Below, piece after piece: positions 50,386 through 64,000 of a DNA stretch of 64,000 nucleotides. The position numbers and the translations under genes were made by a program. This DNA is from Nocardioides sp. (GTDB lineage: Bacteria > Actinomycetota > Actinomycetes > Propionibacteriales > Nocardioidaceae). The stretch covers positions 62,001 to 126,000 of the forward strand of contig NZ_JASLGR010000006.1 of assembly GCF_030150155.1 (NCBI RefSeq). The letters run 5' to 3'. A model generated the notes under the pieces. It worked only from the letters and a program-made list of their open reading frames with translations, was not told the DNA's origin and searched no databases. Positions within the stretch are counted from its first letter, which is position 1. Every line of letters starts with the position of its first letter.

Positions 50386-52214
50386 GCAACACCGTCAGCG
50401 CAGGCGCCGACAGCAACACGGTCGGCGCAGGCGCCGACTTGGGGGCCCTGGAGACCATCCGCCGCGGCCTGCGGCACAGCCCCGAGCTCACCCGCGGCCT
50501 CGGGGTCACGATCGTGCTGGCGGTGCTGGCCAGCCTCGGCCAGGTCGTCGTGCCGATCGCCGTACAGCAGACGTTGGACAAGGGGATCAACGCCGACGGC
50601 GGCCCTGACCTCGGCTTCACCCTGGCCGCGGCCGGGATCAGCGCGGTAGCGATCATCGCCACCGCGGTGGCGTCCTTCCTGATGACGCGGCGCCTCTTCA
50701 CTGCCTCCGAGCACGGCCTGGCGACCCTGCGGACCAAGGCGTTCCGCCACATCCACGACCTGCCGCTGCTCACCCAGAACACCGAGCGTCGCGGCGCCCT
50801 GGTCTCCCGGGTGACCAGCGATGTCGACCAGGTCAGCCAGTTCCTCGTCTTCGGCGGCCTGCTCTTCATCATCAGCATCGGCCAGATGCTGGTCGCCACC
50901 ATCGTGATGGCCTGGTACTCCTGGCCGCTGGCGATCCTCGTCTGGGTCTGCTTCGCGCCGCTGTTCATCTCGATCCGCTGGTTCCAGCGCAAACTGTCCG
51001 ACGCCTACACGCACGTGCGCCAGATGGTCGCCACCATGCTGTCGGCGGTCAGCGAGCCCGTCGTCGGTGCCGCCGTGGTCAAGGCGTACGCCGTCGAGGA
51101 CCGCACCCAGGAGCGGATCGACACCGCCGTGGACGCCACCATGTCGGCACAGACGGCCGCCCAGGGGTTCACCGTGTTCAGCTTCAGCCTCGGCGGGATC
51201 AGCGGCGGCCTGGCCAACGCCGGTGTCGTCCTGGGCGGCATCTGGCTGGCCGACCACGCCGACCTGCCCGGCTTCGGCGGCGGCTCGATGAGCACCGGCA
51301 CGGTGCTGGCCTTCGCGTTCCTGGTCAGCCTGTTCGTCAACCCGGTCCAGATGGGCACCCAGATCCTCACCGACGCGCAGAACGCGATCGCCAGCTGGCG
51401 GCGCGTGATCGGCGTGCTCGACACCCCGGCCGACCTGGTCGACCCCGGCCCCGACGGAGTCCGGCTTCCGCGCGGGCCGATCTCGGTCGAGTTCCGCGAC
51501 GTCACCTTCGCCTATCCGGGTGGGGCGCCGGTGCTGCACGACCTGAGCCTCGAGCTCGGTGCGGGGCGCCGGTTCGCGGTGGTGGGGGAGACGGGCTCGG
51601 GCAAGTCCACCCTGGCCAAGCTGCTCACCCGACTGGTCGACCCGACCAGCGGCACCGTCCTGCTCGACGGCACCGACCTGCGCCGGATCAGTGCCGCGAG
51701 CCTGCGTCGCAGCGTCGTGCTGGTGCCGCAGGAGGGGTTCCTCTTCGACGACACCGTCGCCGCCAACCTGCGCTACGGCGACCTCGACGCCACCGAGGAC
51801 GACCTGCTCGCCGCCGCCGACTCGCTCGGTCTGGCCGACTGGCTGCGTGGCCTGCCGGCCGGCACCGCCACCCGGGTCGGCCAGCGCGGCGAGAGCCTGT
51901 CGGCGGGCGAACGGCAGTTCGTCGCACTGCTGCGGGCCCAGCTCGCCGACCCCGACCTGCTCGTCCTGGACGAGGCCACCAGTGCCGTCGACCCGGCCGC
52001 GGAGATGCGGATCAACGCCGCCCTGGAGCGCCTGATGGCCGGGCGCACCAGCGTCACCATCGCCCACCGGCTCTCCACCGCGGAGGCCGCCGACGAGGTG
52101 ATCGTGGTCGACGCGGGGCGCGTGGTCCAGCGCGGTCCGCACGCGGTGCTGGCGGCACAGGCCGGGACGGCGTACGAGCGTCTGTACCGGTCCTGGACGG
52201 CACAGCAGGGCTGA
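50382..52214 (+). CDS. ABC exporter half-transporter, canonical catalytic subunit
   Basis: A 610-residue half-transporter with six membrane helices and a nucleotide-binding domain. Walker A is 'GETGSGKST' (K408), the catalytic Glu is E531 in 'LLVLDEATSAVD' and the H-loop is H562 in 'VTIAHRLST'. Its signature is LSAGE (506-510) instead of LSGGQ. Combined with the upstream subunit, one ATP site is fully canonical and the other is degenerate, as in BmrCD or TM287/288. It is translationally coupled to its partner. Confidence 0.92.
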   Translation: MSNTVSAGADSNTVGAGADLGALETIRRGLRHSPELTRGLGVTIVLAVLASLGQVVVPIAVQQTLDKGINADGGPDLGFTLAAAGISAVAIIATAVASFLMTRRLFTASEHGLATLRTKAFRHIHDLPLLTQNTERRGALVSRVTSDVDQVSQFLVFGGLLFIISIGQMLVATIVMAWYSWPLAILVWVCFAPLFISIRWFQRKLSDAYTHVRQMVATMLSAVSEPVVGAAVVKAYAVEDRTQERIDTAVDATMSAQTAAQGFTVFSFSLGGISGGLANAGVVLGGIWLADHADLPGFGGGSMSTGTVLAFAFLVSLFVNPVQMGTQILTDAQNAIASWRRVIGVLDTPADLVDPGPDGVRLPRGPISVEFRDVTFAYPGGAPVLHDLSLELGAGRRFAVVGETGSGKSTLAKLLTRLVDPTSGTVLLDGTDLRRISAASLRRSVVLVPQEGFLFDDTVAANLRYGDLDATEDDLLAAADSLGLADWLRGLPAGTATRVGQRGESLSAGERQFVALLRAQLADPDLLVLDEATSAVDPAAEMRINAALERLMAGRTSVTIAHRLSTAEAADEVIVVDAGRVVQRGPHAVLAAQAGTAYERLYRSWTAQQG

Positions 52215-52264
52215 TCGGCGGTCCGGCCGCGGCCGTCGATGGCACAACCGTCATACTGGGAGAC

Positions 52265-52633
52265 GTGTCCGAGCCTGTGTCGACCCCTGTGTTGGATCCC
52301 CAGATCGCCGCCCGCCTGAAGCGGACGGTCGACGGGCTGGTGCCTGCGATCGCGCAGCAGCATGACACCGGCGAGGTTCTGATGATGGGCTGGATGAACG
52401 ACACCGCCCTGGCGATGACCCTGGCCACCGGCCGCGCCACCTACTGGTCGCGTAGCCGCCAGGAGTATTGGGCCAAGGGCGACACCTCAGGGCACAAGCA
52501 GTGGATCAAGGAGGTCCGCCTCGACTGCGACGGCGACACCCTGCTGCTCAAGGTCGACCAGGAGGGCGCTGCCTGCCACACCGGTGAGCGGACCTGCTTC
52601 GACGTCGACCTGCTGGGGACCGGTCCGGCGTGA
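52265..52633 (+). CDS. hisI: phosphoribosyl-AMP cyclohydrolase
   Basis: A 122-residue single-domain HisI; the HisE domain is absent, as usual in Actinobacteria. Signatures are 'EVLMMGWMNDTALAMTLATG', 'ATYWSRSRQEYWAKGDTSGH' and the Zn/Mg cysteines in 'VRLDCDGDTLLLKVDQEG' and 'ACHTGERTCF'. It opens the purine ring of PR-AMP. GTG 52265 is preceded by GGGAGA at very short spacing and by CATACT, so translation could be leaderless. Its stop overlaps the next gene. It is separated by 15 kb from hisF. Confidence 0.96.
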   Translation: MSEPVSTPVLDPQIAARLKRTVDGLVPAIAQQHDTGEVLMMGWMNDTALAMTLATGRATYWSRSRQEYWAKGDTSGHKQWIKEVRLDCDGDTLLLKVDQEGAACHTGERTCFDVDLLGTGPA

Positions 52634-53235
52634 GCCGGCGCTCGTTCTGGCCCACCGTCGGCCTCGGTCTGATCGGGGCCGGAGCCGCGGCCATCGCCGG
52701 GCACAAGCCCTGGGTGCACGCCGGCTCCACGAAGCTGACCGACGCCACCGGCGGCGTGGTCGGCGAGCGTCCCGACGTCACCGCCCTGGCCCTGGTCGCG
52801 ATGGCAGCGTGGGGTGTCCTGCTGGTCACCCGTGGCTGGGTACGCCGTCTCCTGGCCGTGCTCGCGACCGTGGCGGCAGCCGCGGCGACGGCGTTCGCCG
52901 TGGTCGGGCTGACCACGACCCCCGACACCGAGGCGAGCTGGTTCTCCTACACCTCCGACGGCCCGCCTGCGCTGACCCACGGCAGCTGGGGCTGGATCGC
53001 GCTGGTGGGCGCAGTCGTGGCGGTCCTGGCCGGCCTCTATGCCCTGCGTGCGACCCCGTCGTGGCCGGAGATGGGCCGCCGCTACGACGCCCCCGTCACC
53101 GCCGCCGCGGCCGAGCCGGAGACCCCGCTGGACTGGTGGAAGGCGATGGACGAGGGGAGGGATCCGACAGCCGATCCCGCTGCCCCTCCCGCCACTGACC
53201 AGACCGGCGGCGCCCCCGGCGAGGACAACCACTAG
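52630..53235 (+). CDS. Trp biosynthesis-associated membrane protein
   Basis: A 201-residue protein with four hydrophobic segments (about 8-25, 54-71, 76-97, 118-139) and a disordered Pro/Ala-rich tail containing 'LDWWKAMDEGRDPT'. This matches the actinobacterial family of membrane proteins encoded between trpE and trpC, whose function is unknown. Here it directly follows hisI by a GTGA overlap; trpE is not next to it. The family name rests on gene position. Confidence 0.8.
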   Translation: MSRRSFWPTVGLGLIGAGAAAIAGHKPWVHAGSTKLTDATGGVVGERPDVTALALVAMAAWGVLLVTRGWVRRLLAVLATVAAAAATAFAVVGLTTTPDTEASWFSYTSDGPPALTHGSWGWIALVGAVVAVLAGLYALRATPSWPEMGRRYDAPVTAAAAEPETPLDWWKAMDEGRDPTADPAAPPATDQTGGAPGEDNH

Positions 53236-53238
53236 GAT
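53233..53238 (+). promoter_or_regulatory. -10 element for an apparently leaderless small-protein transcript
   Basis: TAGGAT, whose TAG is also the stop codon of the preceding gene, ends 7 bases before the ATG at 53246. No Shine-Dalgarno sequence is present. Confidence 0.45.
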
Positions 53239-53245
53239 CGCGGGC

Positions 53246-53446
53246 ATGGCTGACAATCACGGAAATACCCCCGCCGCCTGGACCGCCGTCGCGCTCGGTC
53301 TCCTCGGCTTCGTGGTCGGCAGCGTCGGGCTGATGCTGTCGCCGATCAACTACGTCGTCTTCTGGATCGGCGTCGCGCTGGTGCTGGTCGCGGGCGTCGC
53401 CTTCGTCGTCCTCGGCAAGATGGGCTACCACACCGAGAGTCACTGA
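53246..53446 (+). CDS. small HGxxPAAW family membrane protein
   Basis: A 66-residue protein with the motif 'HGNTPAAWTAV' near the N-terminus and two membrane helices (about 15-33 and 37-57). Proteins with this HGxxPAAW pattern are encoded in the trp region of many Actinobacteria and have no assigned function. The ATG is probably leaderless and its stop overlaps the next gene. Confidence 0.8.
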   Translation: MADNHGNTPAAWTAVALGLLGFVVGSVGLMLSPINYVVFWIGVALVLVAGVAFVVLGKMGYHTESH

Positions 53447-53859
53447 TGGCGTCGGCGCGCGTAGAGCGTCTGCGTGCGCCGACCCTCACCATCGCGGCCC
53501 TCGCGGCCGCGACCGGAGCCCTTCATCTGCGTGACCCGCATCGCGGGGGCAGCTGGGGGCTCTGTCCGTTCAACGCCCTGACGGGGCTCTCCTGTCCCGG
53601 GTGCGGCGGCCTGCGGGCCGTCAACGACCTGAGCGACGGCCACGTCGGGGCAGCACTGTCGAGCAACCTGCTGGTCACCGTGGGCATCCCGGTGGCAGTG
53701 GTCGCCCTGCTGATCTGGGTGGTCTGTGCCTGGCGTGACGCGCCGTTCCCGCGCCTGGAGCCGCGGACCCGGCAGGCGGTGTGGCTGGCGATCGCCGCCG
53801 TCGTCGTGGTGTTCAGTGTGGCGCGCAACCTGCCCGCCGGCTCCTGGCTGGCACCCTGA
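53446..53859 (+). CDS. DUF2752 domain-containing membrane protein
   Basis: A 137-residue protein. 'LCPFNALTGLSCPGCGGLRA' is the DUF2752 signature; its cysteines could bind a metal or heme. Two membrane helices follow (about 65-88 and 108-127). Function is unknown. The ATG overlaps the preceding TGA by one base. It is followed by 36 bases and then trpC. Confidence 0.85.
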   Translation: MASARVERLRAPTLTIAALAAATGALHLRDPHRGGSWGLCPFNALTGLSCPGCGGLRAVNDLSDGHVGAALSSNLLVTVGIPVAVVALLIWVVCAWRDAPFPRLEPRTRQAVWLAIAAVVVVFSVARNLPAGSWLAP

Positions 53860-53895
53860 GCGAGGCCGTGCGTGCGGCATGACAGACTTGCCCCT

Positions 53896-54696
53896 ATGTC
53901 TGGGACCGTACTCGACGAGATCCTCGCCGGGGTCCGCGCCGACCTGGCCGAGCGTCAGGCCACCACCTCCGAAGCCGACCTGAGGGCCAGGCTGAGCGAG
54001 ATCGAACCGGCCCGCGATCCGATGCCGCACTTCCGTTCCGCCGGGTCCAGCGTGATCTCCGAGGTCAAGCGCAAGAGCCCCTCCAAGGGCGCCCTGGCCG
54101 AGATCCCCGACCCGGCCGTGCTGGCCGCGGCGTACGCCCGCGGTGGGGCCGGCGCGATCAGCGTGCTGACCGAGCGGCACCGTTTCGGTGGCAGTCTGGA
54201 CGACCTCGACGCGGTCCGTGCCGCCGTCGACGTACCGATCCTGCGCAAGGACTTCATCGTGGAGCCCTACCAGCTCCTGGAGGCCCGGGCGCACGGCGCC
54301 GATCTGGCCCTGCTGATGGTGGTCAGCCTGGACGACACCGCGCTGCGCTCGCTCTACGAGTACGCCGTCGAGCTCGGCCTCACCCCGCTGATCGAGGTCC
54401 ACGACGAGGCCGAGACCGAACGTGCCGTCGCGCTCGGGGCCGAGCTGATCGGGGTCAACGCCCGCAACCTCAAGACCCTCGAGGTGGACCAGTCGGTCTT
54501 CGGCCGGCTCGCCCCCCTCATCCCCGACGACCGGGTGAAGGTGGCCGAGTCCGGCATCTTCTCGCCCGCCGACGTGCAGCGCTTCGCCGACGAGGGTGCC
54601 CGCGCGGTGCTGGTCGGCGAGGCCCTGGTCAAGGACGGCGACCCCGAGGCCGCGGTGCGTGCCATGACCGGCCTGAGTGCCACGACGAAGGACTGA
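53896..54696 (+). CDS. trpC: indole-3-glycerol-phosphate synthase
   Basis: A 266-residue TIM barrel. Catalytic motifs are 'VISEVKRKSPSKGAL' (Lys), 'ISVLTERHRFGGSLDDL' (Glu), 'VPILRKDFIVEPYQLLEARA' (Lys) and 'LIGVNARNLKTLEVD'. 'VAESGIFSPADVQRFADEGA' binds phosphate. It closes the indole ring from CdRP. No trpF domain is fused. The ATG at 53896 has no clear Shine-Dalgarno sequence. trpB starts 4 bases after its stop. Confidence 0.96.
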   Translation: MSGTVLDEILAGVRADLAERQATTSEADLRARLSEIEPARDPMPHFRSAGSSVISEVKRKSPSKGALAEIPDPAVLAAAYARGGAGAISVLTERHRFGGSLDDLDAVRAAVDVPILRKDFIVEPYQLLEARAHGADLALLMVVSLDDTALRSLYEYAVELGLTPLIEVHDEAETERAVALGAELIGVNARNLKTLEVDQSVFGRLAPLIPDDRVKVAESGIFSPADVQRFADEGARAVLVGEALVKDGDPEAAVRAMTGLSATTKD

Positions 54697-54700
54697 CCCG

Positions 54701-55956
<1,256 letters not shown>

Positions 55957-55960
<4 letters not shown>

Positions 55961-56760
55961 GCACCTCGACCGCATTCGTCCAGGCCAAGGCCGACGGCCG
56001 TGCCGCTCTGATCGGTTACCTGCCGGCCGGGTTCCCCGACGTCGACGGCGGCATCGAGGCGCTGACTGCGATGGTCGCGGCCGGCTGCGACGTGATCGAG
56101 GTCGGCCTGCCCTACAGCGACCCGGTGATGGACGGCCCGACCATCCAGGCCGCCGCCCAGCAGGCACTCGACGGGGGAGTGCGGACCCGCGACGTGCTGC
56201 GCACCGTCGAGGCGGTCGCGGCCACCGGTGTCCCAACCGTGGTCATGACGTACTGGAACCCCGTCGAGAAGTACGGCGTCGAGGCGTTCGCCCGCGACCT
56301 GGCCGCTGCCGGTGGCTCGGGTCTGATCACCCCCGACATCACCCCGGACTACGCCGAGCACTGGATCGCCGCGGCCGACGAGCACGATCTGGACAAGATC
56401 TTCCTGGTCGCGCCGTCGAGCACCGACGAGCGGATCGCGATGACCACGGCGGCCTGCCGGGGCTTCGTCTACGCCACCGGCGTGATGGGCGTGACCGGCG
56501 GCAAGGCTGCCACCACCGACGTGGTCGGCCCCCTGGTGGCCCGCACCCACGCACTCGCCCCGGCCGGGCTCCCGGTCGGTGTCGGCGTCGGGGTCTCCAC
56601 CGCGGCCCAGGCCACCCAGGTCGCGGCCGCCGGAGCGGAGGCGGTGATCGTGGGCAGCGCGTTCGTCAGGACCCTGCTGGAGAACGCCGGCGACCCCGCC
56701 GCCGGACTGAAGGCGCTGTCGGCGTTGACCGAGGAGCTGGCTGCCGGTGTTCGTCGCTGA
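55957..56760 (+). CDS. trpA: tryptophan synthase alpha subunit
   Basis: A 267-residue TIM barrel. Catalytic Glu is in 'GCDVIEVGLPYSDPVMDGP' and catalytic Asp in 'GLITPDITPDYAEHW'. 'LVAPSSTDERIAMTTAACRG' and 'GVGVGVSTAAQATQVAAAGA' are the phosphate-binding parts. It cleaves IGP to indole, which passes to TrpB. The GTG overlaps the trpB stop by 4 bases and its stop overlaps the SCO gene by 14 bases. Confidence 0.97.
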
Positions 56761-57376
56761 GCGTCGTCGCACCCTGGCGGTCGCGATCGCCGCGGTGCTC
56801 ACCTTCGTGCTGAGCGCCTGCGGCGGCGGGTCGAGCACCCAGGCCTTCTCGGGCACCACGCATGCGCCGTACACGGTCTCGAAGGTCGCGCTGACCGACA
56901 CCGACGGCAAGCCCTACAGCCTCACCGACGCGACCAAGCCGCTGACCCTGGTCTTCTTCGGCTACACGCACTGTGACGACTACTGCCCGCTGGTGATGAA
57001 CAACCTCTCGGTGGCCCTGACCCGGCTCAGCGAGGCCGACCGGGCCAAGGTCGACCTGATCTTCGTGACCAGCGACCCGGCCCGCGACACCGGTCCGGTG
57101 CTGCGCAAGTACCTGGACCGCTACGGCTCGGGCTTCATCGGCCTGACCGGCAAGCTCGCCGACATCGTCGCGGTGGGCAAGTCGCTGGCGGTCTCGGTCG
57201 ATGCCGGTGAGCCGCTGCCCGGAGGGGGCTACGATCTGAGCGCTCACGGCACCACGATCTCGGCGCTGGGACCTGACCACACCTCGACCGTGATGTGGGA
57301 CATGGACACCTCGTCGTCGAAGTTCGCCGCCGACTTCACCGCGATCCTGCACGGAAAGGCCCCCAGCGAGTCATGA
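56747..57376 (+). CDS. SCO1/SenC family lipoprotein
   Basis: A 209-residue thioredoxin-fold protein with a lipobox L22-S-A-C25. The copper motif is C76-x3-C80 in 'GYTHCDDYCPLVM', and the distal His is in 'LSAHGTTISAL'. SCO proteins deliver copper to the CuA site of cytochrome c oxidase or reduce its cysteines. It would be anchored outside the membrane after processing by Lgt, encoded next, and LspA. The GTG at 56747 overlaps trpA by 14 bases. Its stop overlaps the lgt ATG. Confidence 0.92.
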   Translation: MFVAERRRTLAVAIAAVLTFVLSACGGGSSTQAFSGTTHAPYTVSKVALTDTDGKPYSLTDATKPLTLVFFGYTHCDDYCPLVMNNLSVALTRLSEADRAKVDLIFVTSDPARDTGPVLRKYLDRYGSGFIGLTGKLADIVAVGKSLAVSVDAGEPLPGGGYDLSAHGTTISALGPDHTSTVMWDMDTSSSKFAADFTAILHGKAPSES

Positions 57377-58233
57377 TCCTGCCGCTCAGCATCCCCAGCC
57401 CCGGCGAGGGCGTCTGGCACATCGGCGCACTGCCCATCCGGGGCTACGCCCTGTGCATCGTCCTCGGCATCGTGGTGGCGGTCTGGCTGAGCGAGCGGCG
57501 CTGGGTCGCCCGAGGCGGCAAGTCCGGCGAGATCTCCGACGTGGCGCTGTGGGCGGTGCCGTTCGGCATCATCGGTGCCCGGCTGTACCACGTCGCCACC
57601 GACCACGACCTCTACTTCGGGGCCGGGCGGAGCTTCTGGAACGTCTTCTACGTCTGGCACGGCGGCCTGGGGATCTGGGGCGGCGTCGCCGGGGGAGCGC
57701 TGGGTGCCTGGCTGGGTGCCCGCAAGCGCAACATCGACTTCGGTGCGCTGGCCGACGTGATCGCGCCGACCCTGCTGGTCGCCCAGGCGATCGGCCGGTG
57801 GGGCAACTGGTTCAACCAGGAGCTCTACGGCAAGCCCACCGACCTGCCCTGGGGCCTGGAGATCGACCCGGCCCACCGGGTGCCGGGCTACGAGAACGTG
57901 GCCACGTTCCAGCCGACGTTCCTCTACGAGTGCGTGTGGAACCTGGCCGCCTTCGCGCTGCTGCTGTGGTTGGAGCGACGCTTCCGGCTCGGCTTCGGCC
58001 GGGTGATGGCGCTGTACGTGATGTTCTACACCGCCGGTCGCGGCTGGATCGAGATGCTGCGGATCGACACCGTCGAGCTGAACCACGTCCTGGGCCTGCG
58101 GTTCAACGTCTGGACGTCCATCGTTCTCTTCGTCGCCGCCCTGATCTTCTTCATGTGGAGCCAGCGTCGGCACCCGGGGCGGAACCCGAGCGTGTACCGG
58201 GATGCGGAGCCCGTTCACACGGTGGTAACGTAA
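57373..58233 (+). CDS. lgt: prolipoprotein diacylglyceryl transferase
   Basis: A 286-residue protein with seven membrane helices. Signatures are 'IPIRGYALCIVLGI'-like start ('ALPIRGYALCIVLG'), 'GARLYHVATDHDLYF', 'VWHGGLGIWGGVAGG' and the Lgt box 'GRWGNWFNQELYG'. 'FQPTFLYECVWNLAAF' is also typical. It transfers diacylglycerol from phosphatidylglycerol to the lipobox Cys. The ATG overlaps the SCO stop (ATGA). The tail contains two adjacent GTAAC pentamers (58225-58234). Confidence 0.95.
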   Translation: MILPLSIPSPGEGVWHIGALPIRGYALCIVLGIVVAVWLSERRWVARGGKSGEISDVALWAVPFGIIGARLYHVATDHDLYFGAGRSFWNVFYVWHGGLGIWGGVAGGALGAWLGARKRNIDFGALADVIAPTLLVAQAIGRWGNWFNQELYGKPTDLPWGLEIDPAHRVPGYENVATFQPTFLYECVWNLAAFALLLWLERRFRLGFGRVMALYVMFYTAGRGWIEMLRIDTVELNHVLGLRFNVWTSIVLFVAALIFFMWSQRRHPGRNPSVYRDAEPVHTVVT

Positions 58234-58307
58234 CGACTTGCGCCTGGGCCAATGCCGTCCCTTGCAAAATGCTTCACCGGACGACACCTCGACAGGAGAC
58301 CATTCCT

Positions 58308-62863
<4,556 letters not shown>

Positions 62864-62895
62864 GCGACGCGTTGACGTGGAAGGTGGGCTGCAGC

Positions 62896-64000
<1,105 letters not shown>

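Noticed and set aside
58225..58234. Two adjacent GTAAC pentamers as a GlnR box for gltB
   Set aside because: The known GlnR arrangement has two half-sites spaced by six bases; here they abut and lie in the lgt coding end, so support is weak.
58283..58287. GACAC upstream of gltB as a WhiA site
   Set aside because: The bare pentamer also occurs elsewhere (for example near 190) and is too common alone; the flanks do not match the octamer.

Overview
This 64 kb window is chromosomal DNA of a high-GC actinobacterium. Codons end mostly in G or C, GTG starts are common, and there are TANNNT -10 elements without Shine-Dalgarno sequences. The gene set includes wag31/divIVA, sepF, DUF3040, PriA and the his-trp-lgt-gltBD order. 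Together these suggest Propionibacteriales, most likely a Nocardioides-like member of the Nocardioidaceae; the genus is an inference. No rRNA, tRNA, CRISPR array, prophage or intact insertion sequence was seen.

Layout. (1) 1-5.2 kb: the 3' end of an unidentified gene, a DUF3040 membrane protein, and a leftward MoxR ATPase / DUF58 / transglutaminase operon. (2) 5.3-22.4 kb: the division and cell wall (dcw) cluster: mraZ, rsmH, ftsL, ftsI, murE, mraY, a degenerate murD-like gene, ftsW, murG, murC, ftsQ, ftsZ, pgeF, yggS, sepF, yggT and wag31, closed by a strong terminator. murF is absent from its usual place, and the gene in the murD slot has lost the ATP-binding and catalytic motifs and the C-terminal domain. 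(3) 22.6-31.3 kb: a DksA/TraR-like protein, lspA, an RluD-type pseudouridine synthase, an OGG-fold protein, dnaE and two uncharacterised membrane or secreted proteins. (4) 31.3-37.2 kb: a LON-substrate-binding-domain protein divergent from hisD-hisC-hisB-hisH-priA-hisF. (5) 37.2-52.2 kb: accessory genes lying between hisF and hisI: a PemK-like protein, a single-chain FMN glutamate-synthase-like protein, a pyruvate oxidase, a secreted TAP-like hydrolase, a PAS-GGDEF protein, an Lrp-type regulator with a divergent M20 amidohydrolase, a DUF222-HNH gene, a cytidylyltransferase remnant and a heterodimeric ABC exporter. (6) 52.3-64 kb: hisI, a trp-associated membrane protein, two small membrane proteins, trpC-trpB-trpA, a SCO-family lipoprotein, lgt, gltB (interrupted by a one-base frameshift) and the 5' part of gltD.

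How it works together. Most genes in the dcw, his and trp blocks overlap by 1-14 bases, so they are probably translationally coupled. Regulation visible in the sequence includes five GTGG boxes at an exact 10-bp period upstream of mraZ, a large hairpin-forming leader between mraZ and rsmH, and the octamer CGACACGC upstream of ftsI, ftsW, ftsZ and wag31. That octamer contains the GACAC core of WhiA-type regulators. A 28-bp divergent promoter, apparently leaderless on both sides, serves the LON-domain gene and hisD. PriA, which serves both histidine and tryptophan synthesis, fits the absence of trpF; trpE is also not here.

The strongest candidates for something new are the MurD-like pseudoenzyme in a dcw cluster lacking murF, the CGACACGC motif tying division genes together, and the structured mraZ-rsmH leader.
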